DNA of 16,574 bases from JAHEIJ01 sp040235565 (GCA_040235565.1 JBECLA010000075.1:1-16574); one strand, 5' to 3'; shown: positions 7,551-15,304, counted from the stretch's first letter. Translations and numbers: made by a program. Notes: generated from the sequence alone by a model not told the origin.

Positions 7551-8192
7551 TCAAATGCCATAGCGATCCCGGTAGGCCTTCACTGCAGTGAGGTTAGCCT
7601 CCATATCGGGGTGCTCCGCCAGATAAGCGATCAATTCTTCCAGTTTGACGATACTCAGCACCGGAATACCGTATTGTTGTTCCACTTCCTGTATCGCCGA
7701 TAAGTCGCCACGCCCTTTCTCCTGTCGATCCAGTGCGATTACCACTCCTGCCGGTGCGGCCCCGGCGTCTTCGATGAGCTGCATGGATTCGCGAATGGCC
7801 GTGCCGGCGGTAATCACATCATCAATAATCAGGACCTGTCCCTGCAGGGGTGAGCCAACAATATTGCCGCCTTCGCCGTGCGCCTTGGTTTCCTTACGGT
7901 TAAAGCTGTAGGGAATATCACGCCCATGATGATCCGCCAGGGCGACACTGGTGGTGGCGGCCAATGGTATGCCCTTATAAGCGGGTCCAAACAATACATC
8001 GAATTCCAGCCCGCTGTTGACAATGGCTGCAGCATAATAACGTCCCAGGCGGGCCAGGGCCGAACCGGTGTTGAACAGGCCGGCATTAAAAAAATACGGG
8101 CTCACCCGTCCGGATTTGAGGGTAAATTCGCCAAAGCGAAGTACCTCACGGGAGAGGGCGAATTCAATGAAGGCTTTCTGGTATTCGTGCAT
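7551..8192 (-). CDS. pyrE: Orotate phosphoribosyltransferase
   Basis: The enzyme joins orotate to PRPP to form orotidine 5'-monophosphate, the fifth step of UMP synthesis, as a cytoplasmic dimer. The 213 residues match the E. coli enzyme in length. The PRPP-binding motif LIIDDVITAGTA lies at 121-132, the orotate-binding TLKSGRVSPYF at 24-34, and the flexible catalytic loop RKETKAHGEGG at 99-109 holds the expected Lys and His residues. ATG 8192 aligns with the family start; the upstream AGAGCG is only a weak ribosome site. It is divergent from the ExoIII/Crc-family gene across a 68-base gap, an arrangement also known for pyrE and crc in Pseudomonas. No pyrE attenuator with a rph leader is present. 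Confidence 0.97.
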   Translation of the reverse strand: MHEYQKAFIEFALSREVLRFGEFTLKSGRVSPYFFNAGLFNTGSALARLGRYYAAAIVNSGLEFDVLFGPAYKGIPLAATTSVALADHHGRDIPYSFNRKETKAHGEGGNIVGSPLQGQVLIIDDVITAGTAIRESMQLIEDAGAAPAGVVIALDRQEKGRGDLSAIQEVEQQYGIPVLSIVKLEELIAYLAEHPDMEANLTAVKAYRDRYGI

Positions 8193-8220
8193 GGCGCTCT
8201 ACTGCAGGTCGTGGACGAGG

Positions 8221-8235
8221 CGTGTATGATACACG
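8221..8235. promoter_or_regulatory. Perfect 15-base palindrome between pyrE and the ExoIII gene
   Basis: CGTGTAT-G-ATACACG is a perfect 7-base inverted repeat around one central base, placed in the middle of the 68-base divergent gap. It contains a -10-like hexamer on each strand: TATGAT on + (8225-8230) and TATCAT on - (8226-8231). No good -35 boxes lie at the proper distance. It may be an operator, overlapping -10 boxes of divergent promoters, or both. No known regulator site was recognised. Confidence 0.4.
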
Positions 8236-8260
8236 TTTTTCAAACACCCCGGAAAATCCC

Positions 8261-9034
8261 ATGCGAGTGATTACCCTGAACGTCAATGGTATACGCGCTG
8301 CTGCCAGAAAAGGTTTTTTTGACTGGCTCAAGCGTCAGCGTGCCGATGTCGTCTGTCTCCAGGAAACCAAGGCACAGGAGCATCAGCTCGACGCCGAGGC
8401 GTTTTATCCCAGGGGATATCATTGTTACTATTTTGACGCGCAACAAAAAGGCTACAGTGGGGTGGCGATATACTCCCGCCAGGAGCCGGATCAGATTATT
8501 ACCGGTCTGGGTTGGGATCACGTGGATACTGAAGGGCGTTATATCCAGGCTGATTTTGGCAAGCTCAGTGTGGCTTCGTTCTATCTGCCATCCGGTTCTT
8601 CCAGCGAACAACGTCAAATCAACAAACTCAAGTTTATGGATGAAGTGCTGACAGATTTCAAGGCCATGCGACGAAAACGTCGTGAATACATCATTTGTGG
8701 TGATTTTAATATTGTGCACAGGGAAATCGATATCAAAAACTGGAAAAGCAACCAGAAAAATTCCGGTTGTACCCCGGAAGAACGTGCCTGGCTGGATGTC
8801 CTGTTTGACAAGGTGGGGTTCATCGACGCCTTTCGGGTCGTCAATCAGAAGCCGGAACAATATACCTGGTGGTCAAACCGGGGTAATGCGCGGGCCAATA
8901 ATGTGGGATGGCGAATCGATTATCAGGTTGTGACGCCGGGTCTGAAGGACAAGATAAAAAAAGCGGCAATTTACAAAGATACCTGGTTCTCTGATCATGC
9001 ACCACTAACCATGGATTATGCGCTGGATTTATAA
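8261..9034 (+). CDS. Exodeoxyribonuclease III-family nuclease in the crc position
   Basis: This 257-residue protein belongs to the ExoIII/AP-endonuclease family, which cuts DNA at abasic sites and degrades 3' ends during base-excision repair. Residues needed for catalysis appear complete: Asn7 (LNVNG), Glu35 (LQETK), Asp148 and Asn150 (GDFNI), Asp220 (GWRIDYQ) and Asp245-His246 (SDHAP). Several stretches instead look like Pseudomonas Crc, the non-nuclease translational repressor partner of Hfq: LDIKNW-type IDIKNWKSNQ, RRKRREYI, and GWRxDYQ. Its place beside pyrE is also that of crc. I infer an active nuclease from the Crc branch; it could be named xthA or exoA. The ATG is chosen by family alignment and by GGAAAA 4 bases upstream (8251-8256); the ORF itself opens earlier at 8222. 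Confidence 0.92.
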   Translation: MRVITLNVNGIRAAARKGFFDWLKRQRADVVCLQETKAQEHQLDAEAFYPRGYHCYYFDAQQKGYSGVAIYSRQEPDQIITGLGWDHVDTEGRYIQADFGKLSVASFYLPSGSSSEQRQINKLKFMDEVLTDFKAMRRKRREYIICGDFNIVHREIDIKNWKSNQKNSGCTPEERAWLDVLFDKVGFIDAFRVVNQKPEQYTWWSNRGNARANNVGWRIDYQVVTPGLKDKIKKAAIYKDTWFSDHAPLTMDYALDL

Positions 9035-9054
9035 TCCGATAATCTAATCGCAGA

Positions 9055-9090
9055 TCAGTAGCTGGGCATTCGCCAGCTAATCACTGACCT
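9055..9090. terminator. Hairpin between convergent ExoIII and DUF6455 genes
   Basis: TAGCTGG (9059-9065) pairs perfectly with CCAGCTA (9073-9079) around a 7-base loop. An outer TCAG/CTGA can add four pairs beyond a small bulge. It lies 24 bases after the ExoIII stop and next to the DUF6455 stop, so it could end transcription from both sides. Neither side has a T-run, which weakens the call. Confidence 0.35.
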
Positions 9091-9473
9091 GATGATAAGA
9101 TTTCTGCCGTGCCTGTCTGTGTTTTGGCAATGTTCTGCAGGCTTTTTTCATTATTACAAAAACTGATCTCATCCGGTTTGACGTCATGGTGGGCTAATGC
9201 CTCATCACATTGCTCGGTATTCTCACAGGCATTGCAGCGATCCATATGCTGATGGATATCAGTGATATGCTCATTGTGCAAATAGGCGTTGGGATCAATT
9301 CCCAGGGCAAGCAGCATGTTATGCAGGCGTAATTGCTCGATTTTTTTCGCCAGCGCCTGACGATATTTCCTGCCGTTTTTCATGTTGAAAATGATGGCAG
9401 TAAACAGCAATACGCTCAGCAAGGTCACGAGAAAACCGAGCAACAGGGCAATGAGTAGTGAGAAAATGTCCAT
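9081..9473 (-). CDS. Membrane-anchored DUF6455-family cysteine protein
   Basis: The 130 residues begin with one strong membrane helix (about 4-29), followed by a basic turn (MKNGRKYR) and a helical stretch ending LLALGIDPNAYL. Four cysteines follow at 80, 83, 89 and 106 (C-x2-C-x5-C-x16-C), in the pattern RCNAC...QCDEAL...ISFCNNEKSL. This matches the layout I know for DUF6455, a proteobacterial family without proven function. The cysteines could bind zinc or iron-sulfur, or pair as disulfides if outside the cytoplasm; the positive-inside rule suggests the C-terminal part is cytoplasmic. ATG 9473 gives a clean N-terminal helix. It lies 97 bases downstream of the exporter permease gene on the same strand and may be read from that operon or from an AT-rich stretch at 9541-9565. 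Confidence 0.8.
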   Translation of the reverse strand: MDIFSLLIALLLGFLVTLLSVLLFTAIIFNMKNGRKYRQALAKKIEQLRLHNMLLALGIDPNAYLHNEHITDIHQHMDRCNACENTEQCDEALAHHDVKPDEISFCNNEKSLQNIAKTQTGTAEILSSGQ

Positions 9474-9570
9474 GGATGTTGTCTCTATTTACCAGGGCCG
9501 ACAGGTCACCAACCGGTTGGAGATTTCAGCTGGCGTCGCGCTATTTAATATAATAGAAGAGAAATACCAT

Positions 9571-10770
9571 TTATTCAGTGTGAAGCGCTTCGATCGGATC
9601 GAGATGTGCGGCCCGGTAGGCTGGCAATACTCCGGCAGTTAACCCAATCACCACAGCGACAGCCTCTGCGAGGAACACAAATAGCCAGGGGGTGTGGACC
9701 GGCAGGGCGGGAAAGGTGAAGTGGAGCAGTTGCGCCAGACCGATTCCCAGGACGAGACCGCTGATACCACCCAGTGCTGCGAGCACAATCGCTTCCCCCA
9801 GAAACAGGTTCAGTACCTGTCCCTGACGTGCCCCCAGCGCACGCAGCAAACCAATCTCGTTGGTTCGTTCATTGACGGCGATGGTCATGATGGTAACGAT
9901 ACCGATGGCGCCGACCAACAGGGATATCCCGCCAATTGCGGCAACGGCAAAGGTCAGCACGTTCAGGACCGAGCCGAGCACGTCCAGCATCTGTTGCTGT
10001 GTGGTAATGGTGAAATCTTCTCGGCCATGCCGGGCGATCAGACTGCGCTTGATGCTGTCCACTACCCTGGTCACGTTGGCATCTTCCTGATACAGCACGT
10101 CAATCTCGATCAAACTGTTACGGTTAAACAGTTCCATACCACGGGCAGTGGGAATATAGACCGTGTCGTCGACATCAAAACCCAGGATGGTGCCTTTGGA
10201 TTCCATCACCCCGATAATGCGATAACGGTTCCCGCCAATGCCGATTCGTTGTCCCAGGGGATTGCGGTTACCAAAGAGTTCTTCGCGGGTCTTGCTGCCC
10301 AGGACGGCAAAGGCACGGGGTGCTGTCGGATTGTCGTCAGGCAGGAAGCGGCCGGATTTGACATCCATCTGAAAGGCTTCCGGCCACTGTGAGCCGGCAC
10401 CATAGATTGTGGTGCGGCGCCGACGATTGGCGGCTTCTACCTCGGCGTTTCCCTGCACGATGGGAACCACAGCCTTCACATAGGGCAGACGCTTCAAGGC
10501 TTCCGCGTCCTCGATCGTTAGGGGACGCTCGGTGCCGAAGACGCCCATGCTGGTCCCATGGGTCGTGGTCCGACCCGGATTGATGGCGATGAGATTGGTA
10601 CCGAACTGGGTAAATTCTGCCAGCACAAATTTGTGTATTCCCTCACCGATGGACGTCAGCAGGATCACGGCAGCAATCCCGACAGCAATGCCTAGCATGG
10701 TCAGAAAACTGCGCAAGCGATGCGCGCTTAATGAGGAGCTGGTGAGGTAAAGAAAGTCTCGCATTAACAC
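9571..10770 (-). CDS. MacB/FtsX-type ABC transporter permease (second copy)
   Basis: The 399-residue inner-membrane protein has the MacB-permease topology: one N-terminal membrane helix (about 21-41), a periplasmic domain of about 220 residues, then three helices (about 272-299, 325-347 and 363-383). The FtsX domain carries the usual coupling-helix segment NERTNEIGLLRALGA and a tail ending AAHLDPIEALHTE. It should form a heterodimer with the neighbouring permease or homodimers, powered by the ATPase encoded two genes upstream. MacB-type systems do not pump across the inner membrane; they drive export of periplasmic substrates through a TolC-type channel. GTG 10770 is chosen because AGGAAG lies 7 bases upstream; the ATG at 10764 is two codons further. 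It begins 4 bases after the first permease stops. Confidence 0.92.
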   Translation of the reverse strand: MLMRDFLYLTSSSLSAHRLRSFLTMLGIAVGIAAVILLTSIGEGIHKFVLAEFTQFGTNLIAINPGRTTTHGTSMGVFGTERPLTIEDAEALKRLPYVKAVVPIVQGNAEVEAANRRRRTTIYGAGSQWPEAFQMDVKSGRFLPDDNPTAPRAFAVLGSKTREELFGNRNPLGQRIGIGGNRYRIIGVMESKGTILGFDVDDTVYIPTARGMELFNRNSLIEIDVLYQEDANVTRVVDSIKRSLIARHGREDFTITTQQQMLDVLGSVLNVLTFAVAAIGGISLLVGAIGIVTIMTIAVNERTNEIGLLRALGARQGQVLNLFLGEAIVLAALGGISGLVLGIGLAQLLHFTFPALPVHTPWLFVFLAEAVAVVIGLTAGVLPAYRAAHLDPIEALHTE

Positions 10771-10774
10771 GGGA

Positions 10775-11989
10775 TCACTTCCTGGCGAGGGCGAGAACCG
10801 GATCGAGACGGGCCGCGCGCCTGGCCGGCAGGATGCTGAATAACAGGCCGGTCAGGATAGCTACCAGCATGGCGGTTGCTATGGCCCAGGTCGGGGCATA
10901 GGCCGGGATGATGGGAAAGGCATAGCGGATCAAAAAGCTGCCCAACTGGCCAAAGAACAAACCGGCGAGGGCCCCCAGGGTGGACAGCAACAGGGCTTCC
11001 GCCAGGATCAGCAGGATAATCTGGCGTTGTGCTGCTCCCAGTGCCTTGAGCAATCCGATTTCGGCCGTGCGTTGTGACACCGCCACCAGCATGACATTCA
11101 TGATCAGAATGCCGGCGACAATCAGACTGATTGCGGCAATCCCGCCGACCGCGTAGGTCAGGGCACCGAGGATGCGATCAAACGTGGCAAGCACGGCATC
11201 CTGGGTGACCACCGTCACATCCCGTTCGCCCTGGTGGCGTTGTTGCAGGGTTTCGGTAATATATTGTTTCACCGTCTGCAGCGCATCGCGGCTCTTGGCT
11301 TCGACCAGGATGCGGAACAGCGAGGGGGTGTTGAATAATTGCTGTGCCGATGCGACCGGTATCATGATGGTGTCCTCCACATCGACGCCGATGGAGCGAC
11401 CTTCTGAACCCATCACGCCTATGACCCGAAAACGGCGATCACCGATGCGTAACCATTCCCCCAGGGCCCGTTGCGGACCAAATAACTCTGCCCGTATTTT
11501 GCTGCCGATCACGCAAACGGACGTGGCGCGGTCCAGATCGGTGGCAGGCAGGAATCTCCCTTGTGCCAGTTCCCAGTGACGTATCGCCAGCATTTCGTGA
11601 GTTGTCCCGATAATGGCAACCTCACGCTTTTTGCTTTGCCAACTGACTTCCGCGGCGCCAACATTGATCGGTGCGATGCGGCGGACGTTGTAATTCCGTG
11701 TCAGGGCCTGGGCATCCGCTAGGGTCAAATCACGCGGGGTTTCGCCCATCATGGTGGAAGGATTGATGCCGGCGGTTTCGGAACGACCGGGAAAGACAAT
11801 AATCAGGTTGGTGCCGAGGGAAGCAAATTCGCTGGTGACGTAACGCCGCGCTCCTTCCCCCAGCGAGGTGAGAATCACCACCGCGGCCACGCCGATCGCC
11901 ATGGCCACCAGCATCAGCAGGGTGCGGGCCGGGTAGCCGCGCAGGGCCTGCCAGGCAAATACCGACACATCGCGACTATGCGGACGCAT
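10775..11989 (-). CDS. MacB/FtsX-type ABC transporter permease (first copy)
   Basis: The 404-residue protein repeats the layout of its downstream neighbour: a membrane helix near 23-45, a periplasmic MacB-type domain, then three helices (about 277-304, 327-349 and 370-388). Shared landmarks are RTLLMLVAMAIGVAAV, TSLGEGARRYV, SQRTAEIGLLKALGA and a tail RRAARLDPVLALARK. The two permeases look like ancient duplicates, diverged mostly in the periplasmic domain, so they may form a heterodimer. ATG 11989 matches the usual short N-terminus of the family and overlaps the ATPase gene by 14 bases. GTG 12031 would add 14 residues (MTDESSPTNS onwards) and a 56-base overlap, and neither start has a strong ribosome site. 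Translation is probably coupled to the ATPase gene. Confidence 0.92.
   Translation of the reverse strand: MRPHSRDVSVFAWQALRGYPARTLLMLVAMAIGVAAVVILTSLGEGARRYVTSEFASLGTNLIIVFPGRSETAGINPSTMMGETPRDLTLADAQALTRNYNVRRIAPINVGAAEVSWQSKKREVAIIGTTHEMLAIRHWELAQGRFLPATDLDRATSVCVIGSKIRAELFGPQRALGEWLRIGDRRFRVIGVMGSEGRSIGVDVEDTIMIPVASAQQLFNTPSLFRILVEAKSRDALQTVKQYITETLQQRHQGERDVTVVTQDAVLATFDRILGALTYAVGGIAAISLIVAGILIMNVMLVAVSQRTAEIGLLKALGAAQRQIILLILAEALLLSTLGALAGLFFGQLGSFLIRYAFPIIPAYAPTWAIATAMLVAILTGLLFSILPARRAARLDPVLALARK
10778..10783 (-). promoter_or_regulatory. Ribosome binding site of the second permease
   Basis: On the - strand AGGAAG ends 7 bases before the GTG at 10770 and lies within the last codons of the first permease gene. 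The spacing is ideal for GTG and long (13 bases) for the ATG at 10764, which decides the start. It implies coupled translation of the two permeases. Confidence 0.6.
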
Positions 11990-12671
11990 CACCGGCCCCG
12001 CGGAGTTGGTTGGCGATGATTCGTCCGTCACGCATTTTCAATTGCCTGCGGGCACGTTCACCGACCTCCAGATCATGGGTCACCACCAGCAGGGTGATAT
12101 CACGTTGGTTGAGGGATTCCAGGACATTAATGACATCCTGACCGGCGATATGATCGAGGTTACCGGTGGGTTCGTCGGCCAGCAATACCCTGGGTTCGGT
12201 CACCGTCGCGCGGGCGATGGCGACCCGCTGACGTTGACCACCGGAGAGTTGATCCGGCTTATGGTGGGCACGATCTGTCAGATGTAATGCTGCCAGGGTG
12301 TCTGCCACGCGTTGTCTGCGTTCCGCTGCCGGCAGGCCGGCAAGCATCAGCGGGAGTTCGACGTTTTCTGCCGCGGTCAGACGGGGTACCAGATGAAATG
12401 CCTGGAACACAAAACCGATTTGCTGGTTGCGGGTTACAGCCTGTTCGATATCACTCAGGGTAGTGACGTCTTCCTCGTTGAGCAGGTAACGGCCGGCTGT
12501 TGGGCGATCCAGCAGGCCGATCAGATTGAGTAAGGTGGATTTACCCGAACCGGAAGGCCCCATAATGGAGACATATTCACCAGCGGCGATTTCCAGATTG
12601 ATGTCATCAAGGGCGTGGACGATTTGGTCGCCCACTTTGAAATCACGTCGAACCTGTTCGAGCTTTATCAT
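11976..12671 (-). CDS. MacB-like ABC transporter ATP-binding protein
   Basis: This 231-residue cytoplasmic ATPase belongs to the MacB/LolD subfamily. It has the Walker A GPSGSGKST at 38-46, the Q-loop Gln90, the ABC signature LSGGQRQR at 142-149, the Walker B RVLLADEP at 161-168 with Asp166 and Glu167, the D-loop NLD and the switch His199 in VVTHD. Its N-terminus (IKLEQVRRDFKVGDQIVHAL) is typical of MacB-type proteins. In classical MacB the ATPase and permease are one chain; here the ATPase is free-standing and followed by two permeases. Its ATG overlaps the adaptor's stop as ATGA (12668-12671), the standard sign of translational coupling. LolD is the alternative name, but the HlyD-type adaptor upstream speaks for a MacAB-type tripartite exporter. 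Confidence 0.95.
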   Translation of the reverse strand: MIKLEQVRRDFKVGDQIVHALDDINLEIAAGEYVSIMGPSGSGKSTLLNLIGLLDRPTAGRYLLNEEDVTTLSDIEQAVTRNQQIGFVFQAFHLVPRLTAAENVELPLMLAGLPAAERRQRVADTLAALHLTDRAHHKPDQLSGGQRQRVAIARATVTEPRVLLADEPTGNLDHIAGQDVINVLESLNQRDITLLVVTHDLEVGERARRQLKMRDGRIIANQLRGAGDASA

Positions 12672-13825
12672 TGGCGGTTGCTGATTTCTGGCTCCGCCTG
12701 AACGCCGTCCTCGACGCCATCCCGATCCACGGACACCACCACCCTGTCGTTCTCCTTTAGCCCCTGCCGTACTTCGGTAAATTCCCAGTTACTGAGACCG
12801 CTCTTGATTCGTTGTTCATGCAGGATGCCGTCATCACCCAGAAGCAATACCCGGTTACCTTCCAGGATGGCCTCGGTAGGGATGCGCAAGGCCTTGGGTT
12901 GTTCTGCCAGGATAACCTCGATATCGGCACTGTAACCGGGAAGCATGTCATGACTGTCCCCGGTATTGGCAAAATCCACTTCGACATCAACGGTACGGGC
13001 CTGTTTCTCAATATCCAGCACATAGGGTGCAATGCGTTTTACCCTGCCCAGGAAGATTTGCCTGGCGAAGGCATCAAGCGAAATTTTGGCCGGCATCCCG
13101 ACGCGAATTGCCGGGGCATCGACTTCGTCGATGGGTGCGGAAACATACAAACACCTGATGTCCACCAGGTCCACGGCCGCCGGGGTGGGAATGCCCACCG
13201 GTGAGGGGGTGACGAATTCACCGACTTCACCATTGATTTCCGCCACAATCCCATCGAACGGTGCGGTAAGCCGGGTTTGATCCAGTAAGGCCTGAGCCAC
13301 TTCCAGCCGCGCCTCGCTGACTTCAGCATTGGCCTTGGCGGCGGCACAGGCGGCCTTTTGTGCCAGCGCTTCTCCGTCCGCTCGGTCGATGGCTTCTTCT
13401 GTGGCCAGGCCTTTCAGGCGCAGCTTGCGCAGACGTTGGGCTTCCCGGTCTGCCACATCGGCTTTGACGCAGGCCTGACGTGCCAGCGCTTTCGCGGCCT
13501 TGGCTTCGCGGGTGGCCAAAGTGACCTGCGCCAGACGATCCTCATTCCACAGTTCCATCAGAATTTGCCCGGCTTTGACCTTATCCCCCACCTTGACGGG
13601 TAAGCTGGCGATTTGCCCCCCCAGAGAGGGTGATAGTCCGGCCCGATTACAGGCCTTGATCGTGCCGGCACGGGTGTTGGCCACGGTGTCCTGAACCAGG
13701 CCGCTTTCGACCGGTGTGATAATGACTTTGACGGGCTTGCTGCTACCCAGGTAGGCAATCAAGACGCTAATAAGAATGAGAACGGCCGAGCCGTAGCTGA
13801 TGAATTTGAGGCGTTTGCTTGCCAT
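12668..13825 (-). CDS. HlyD/MacA-like periplasmic adaptor subunit
   Basis: The 385-residue protein has an N-terminal membrane helix (about 9-27) and no lipobox cysteine, so it is an inner-membrane-anchored periplasmic adaptor. A split lipoyl domain (about 65-100 and 183-205) flanks a long alpha-hairpin (about 101-182), followed by beta-barrel and membrane-proximal domains. At the hairpin tip Arg131, Leu135 and Thr142 fit the R-x3-L-x6-S docking motif for TolC-type channels, with Ser replaced by Thr. The adaptor would link the MacB-like ATPase and permeases to an outer-membrane channel; no channel gene is in the window. Four cysteines (59, 119, 160, 225) are unusual for such proteins. It is the first gene of the exporter operon, divergent from the AmpG-like gene across a 99-base gap. 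The ribosome site is weak. Confidence 0.93.
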   Translation of the reverse strand: MASKRLKFISYGSAVLILISVLIAYLGSSKPVKVIITPVESGLVQDTVANTRAGTIKACNRAGLSPSLGGQIASLPVKVGDKVKAGQILMELWNEDRLAQVTLATREAKAAKALARQACVKADVADREAQRLRKLRLKGLATEEAIDRADGEALAQKAACAAAKANAEVSEARLEVAQALLDQTRLTAPFDGIVAEINGEVGEFVTPSPVGIPTPAAVDLVDIRCLYVSAPIDEVDAPAIRVGMPAKISLDAFARQIFLGRVKRIAPYVLDIEKQARTVDVEVDFANTGDSHDMLPGYSADIEVILAEQPKALRIPTEAILEGNRVLLLGDDGILHEQRIKSGLSNWEFTEVRQGLKENDRVVVSVDRDGVEDGVQAEPEISNRQ

Positions 13826-13924
13826 GAGGTGTGTCCGTTTGCATTCAGGCGGTCAACATGCCGCATCCCTACAGGTCTCGTGTTAAAGTACCAGCCCTAA
13901 AAACAAAATGCATTGATTTTAGGC

Positions 13925-15304
13925 ATGCCTTCATCAACCTCCACGACAAGTCAACGCTGGCGCGAAGCCATTCGTGTTTATCGACAACCACGTGTGTTTT
14001 CAATGTTGTTTCTGGGGTTTGCTGCCGGGTTACCCTTCCCGCTGGTATTCACCACCTTATCAACCTGGTTACGGGATGTTGGTGTGGATCGCACCACCAT
14101 CGGTTTTTTTGCCTGGATCGGTATTACCTATTCCATCAAGGTATTCTGGTCGCCGGTAGTCGATCGTTTGCAGTTGCCGGGATTGACCCGGCATTTTGGC
14201 CAACGGCGTGGCTGGATGCTGTTGGCGCAGTTTGGCATTGTGGTCGGAATTATTAACATGGCCGTACTTGATCCCGTTTTGCAGATTACGGCCATGGCGC
14301 TATTTGCCTTGCTGGTGGCTTTTTCATCCGCCACCCAGGACGTGGCCATCGACGCGTATCGAATTGAAGCGGTGGAGCCTGAACTTCAGGGTGCCATGGC
14401 AGCTCTGTATCAAAGTGGTTGGCGTATTGCCGCATCCTGGGTGGGTGGCGCTGGCGCACTCTATCTGGCGGAACTGGTATCGTGGACGGCGGCTTATCTC
14501 ACTATGGCGCTGGCAATGGGAGTAGGCATATTAACCGTGCTTTTCGTGCGTGAGCCGGCACATGTGGTAACACGGGCAACGGTAATGGAGGAGCAAAGGG
14601 TGATCGATTACCTGGAACGCTCTGCCCACATTCCAGCCGCCTTACGTCTTCCTACGGCGTGGTTTATCGGTGCTGTTATCTGTCCCTTCGTGGAATTTTT
14701 CCAGCGCAATCACAAATGGGCTCTGTTGATACTGGTGTTCATTGCCATCTATCGCATCAGTGACATCGTCCTGGCAAATATGGCCTATCCGTTTTACATC
14801 GACATGGGATTCAGCAAAATCGAGATTGCTAACATTGGCAAGTTCTATGGTGTTTTGATGACCATTGTCGGTGCAACGATAGGCGGGGTGATGGTGATTC
14901 GGTTTGGCGTGATGCGGATGTTGTTGGTGGGCGCCATTCTGGTGGCCCTTACCAATTTGCTATATGCGCAACTCGCCATGGAAGGGAAAAGTACCACTGG
15001 CCTGATCCTGGTGATCAGTGCCGATAATTTTTCCGGTGGGCTGGCAGGCTCGGCGTTCATTGCCTATCTATCACAATTAACAAATACCGCCTATACCGCT
15101 ACGCAATATGCTTTGTTCAGTTCCTTAATGACGCTCCTGCCTAAATTTTTATCTGGTTTCTCGGGTGTCATCGTCGATGTCCAGGGATATGTGTTTTTCT
15201 TTGTGTATGCCTCGCTACTCGGGATCCCCGCCATTCTTCTGGTTTTATATTTAATGCGAATAGTAAGTGGTGAGCACATCAATTCGGAAACCAGCAAACG
15301 GTGA
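13925..15304 (+). CDS. ampG: AmpG-like muropeptide MFS permease
   Basis: The 459-residue inner-membrane protein has at least twelve likely membrane helices and fits the AmpG branch of the major facilitator superfamily. AmpG imports anhydro-muropeptides for cell-wall recycling. Matching features are the N-terminal LFLGFAAGLPFPLVFTTLS (about 28-46), TYSIKVFWSPVVDR (68-81), the conserved ATQDVAIDAYRIE (136-148) and the QSGWRIAA segment after it. It is slightly shorter than E. coli AmpG (491 residues). ATG 13925 is chosen over TTG 13913, although only a weak AGG lies in front of it; a TGT-TAAAGT at 13881-13889 could be an extended -10. No ampD, ampR, nagZ or beta-lactamase gene lies nearby, so the role rests on sequence alone. 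Other AmpG-like MFS proteins of unknown substrate remain possible. Confidence 0.85.
   Translation: MPSSTSTTSQRWREAIRVYRQPRVFSMLFLGFAAGLPFPLVFTTLSTWLRDVGVDRTTIGFFAWIGITYSIKVFWSPVVDRLQLPGLTRHFGQRRGWMLLAQFGIVVGIINMAVLDPVLQITAMALFALLVAFSSATQDVAIDAYRIEAVEPELQGAMAALYQSGWRIAASWVGGAGALYLAELVSWTAAYLTMALAMGVGILTVLFVREPAHVVTRATVMEEQRVIDYLERSAHIPAALRLPTAWFIGAVICPFVEFFQRNHKWALLILVFIAIYRISDIVLANMAYPFYIDMGFSKIEIANIGKFYGVLMTIVGATIGGVMVIRFGVMRMLLVGAILVALTNLLYAQLAMEGKSTTGLILVISADNFSGGLAGSAFIAYLSQLTNTAYTATQYALFSSLMTLLPKFLSGFSGVIVDVQGYVFFFVYASLLGIPAILLVLYLMRIVSGEHINSETSKR

Noticed and set aside
9549..9554. Perfect TATAAT on the + strand in the gap upstream of DUF6455
   Set aside because: It would drive transcription antisense into the permease gene, no convincing -35 box lies at 16-18 bases, and the area is simply AT-rich.
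9694..10392. A 232-codon open frame on the + strand opposite the second permease
   Set aside because: It is fully covered by a well-supported permease gene and its translation is low-complexity-like with no membrane helices or family motif.
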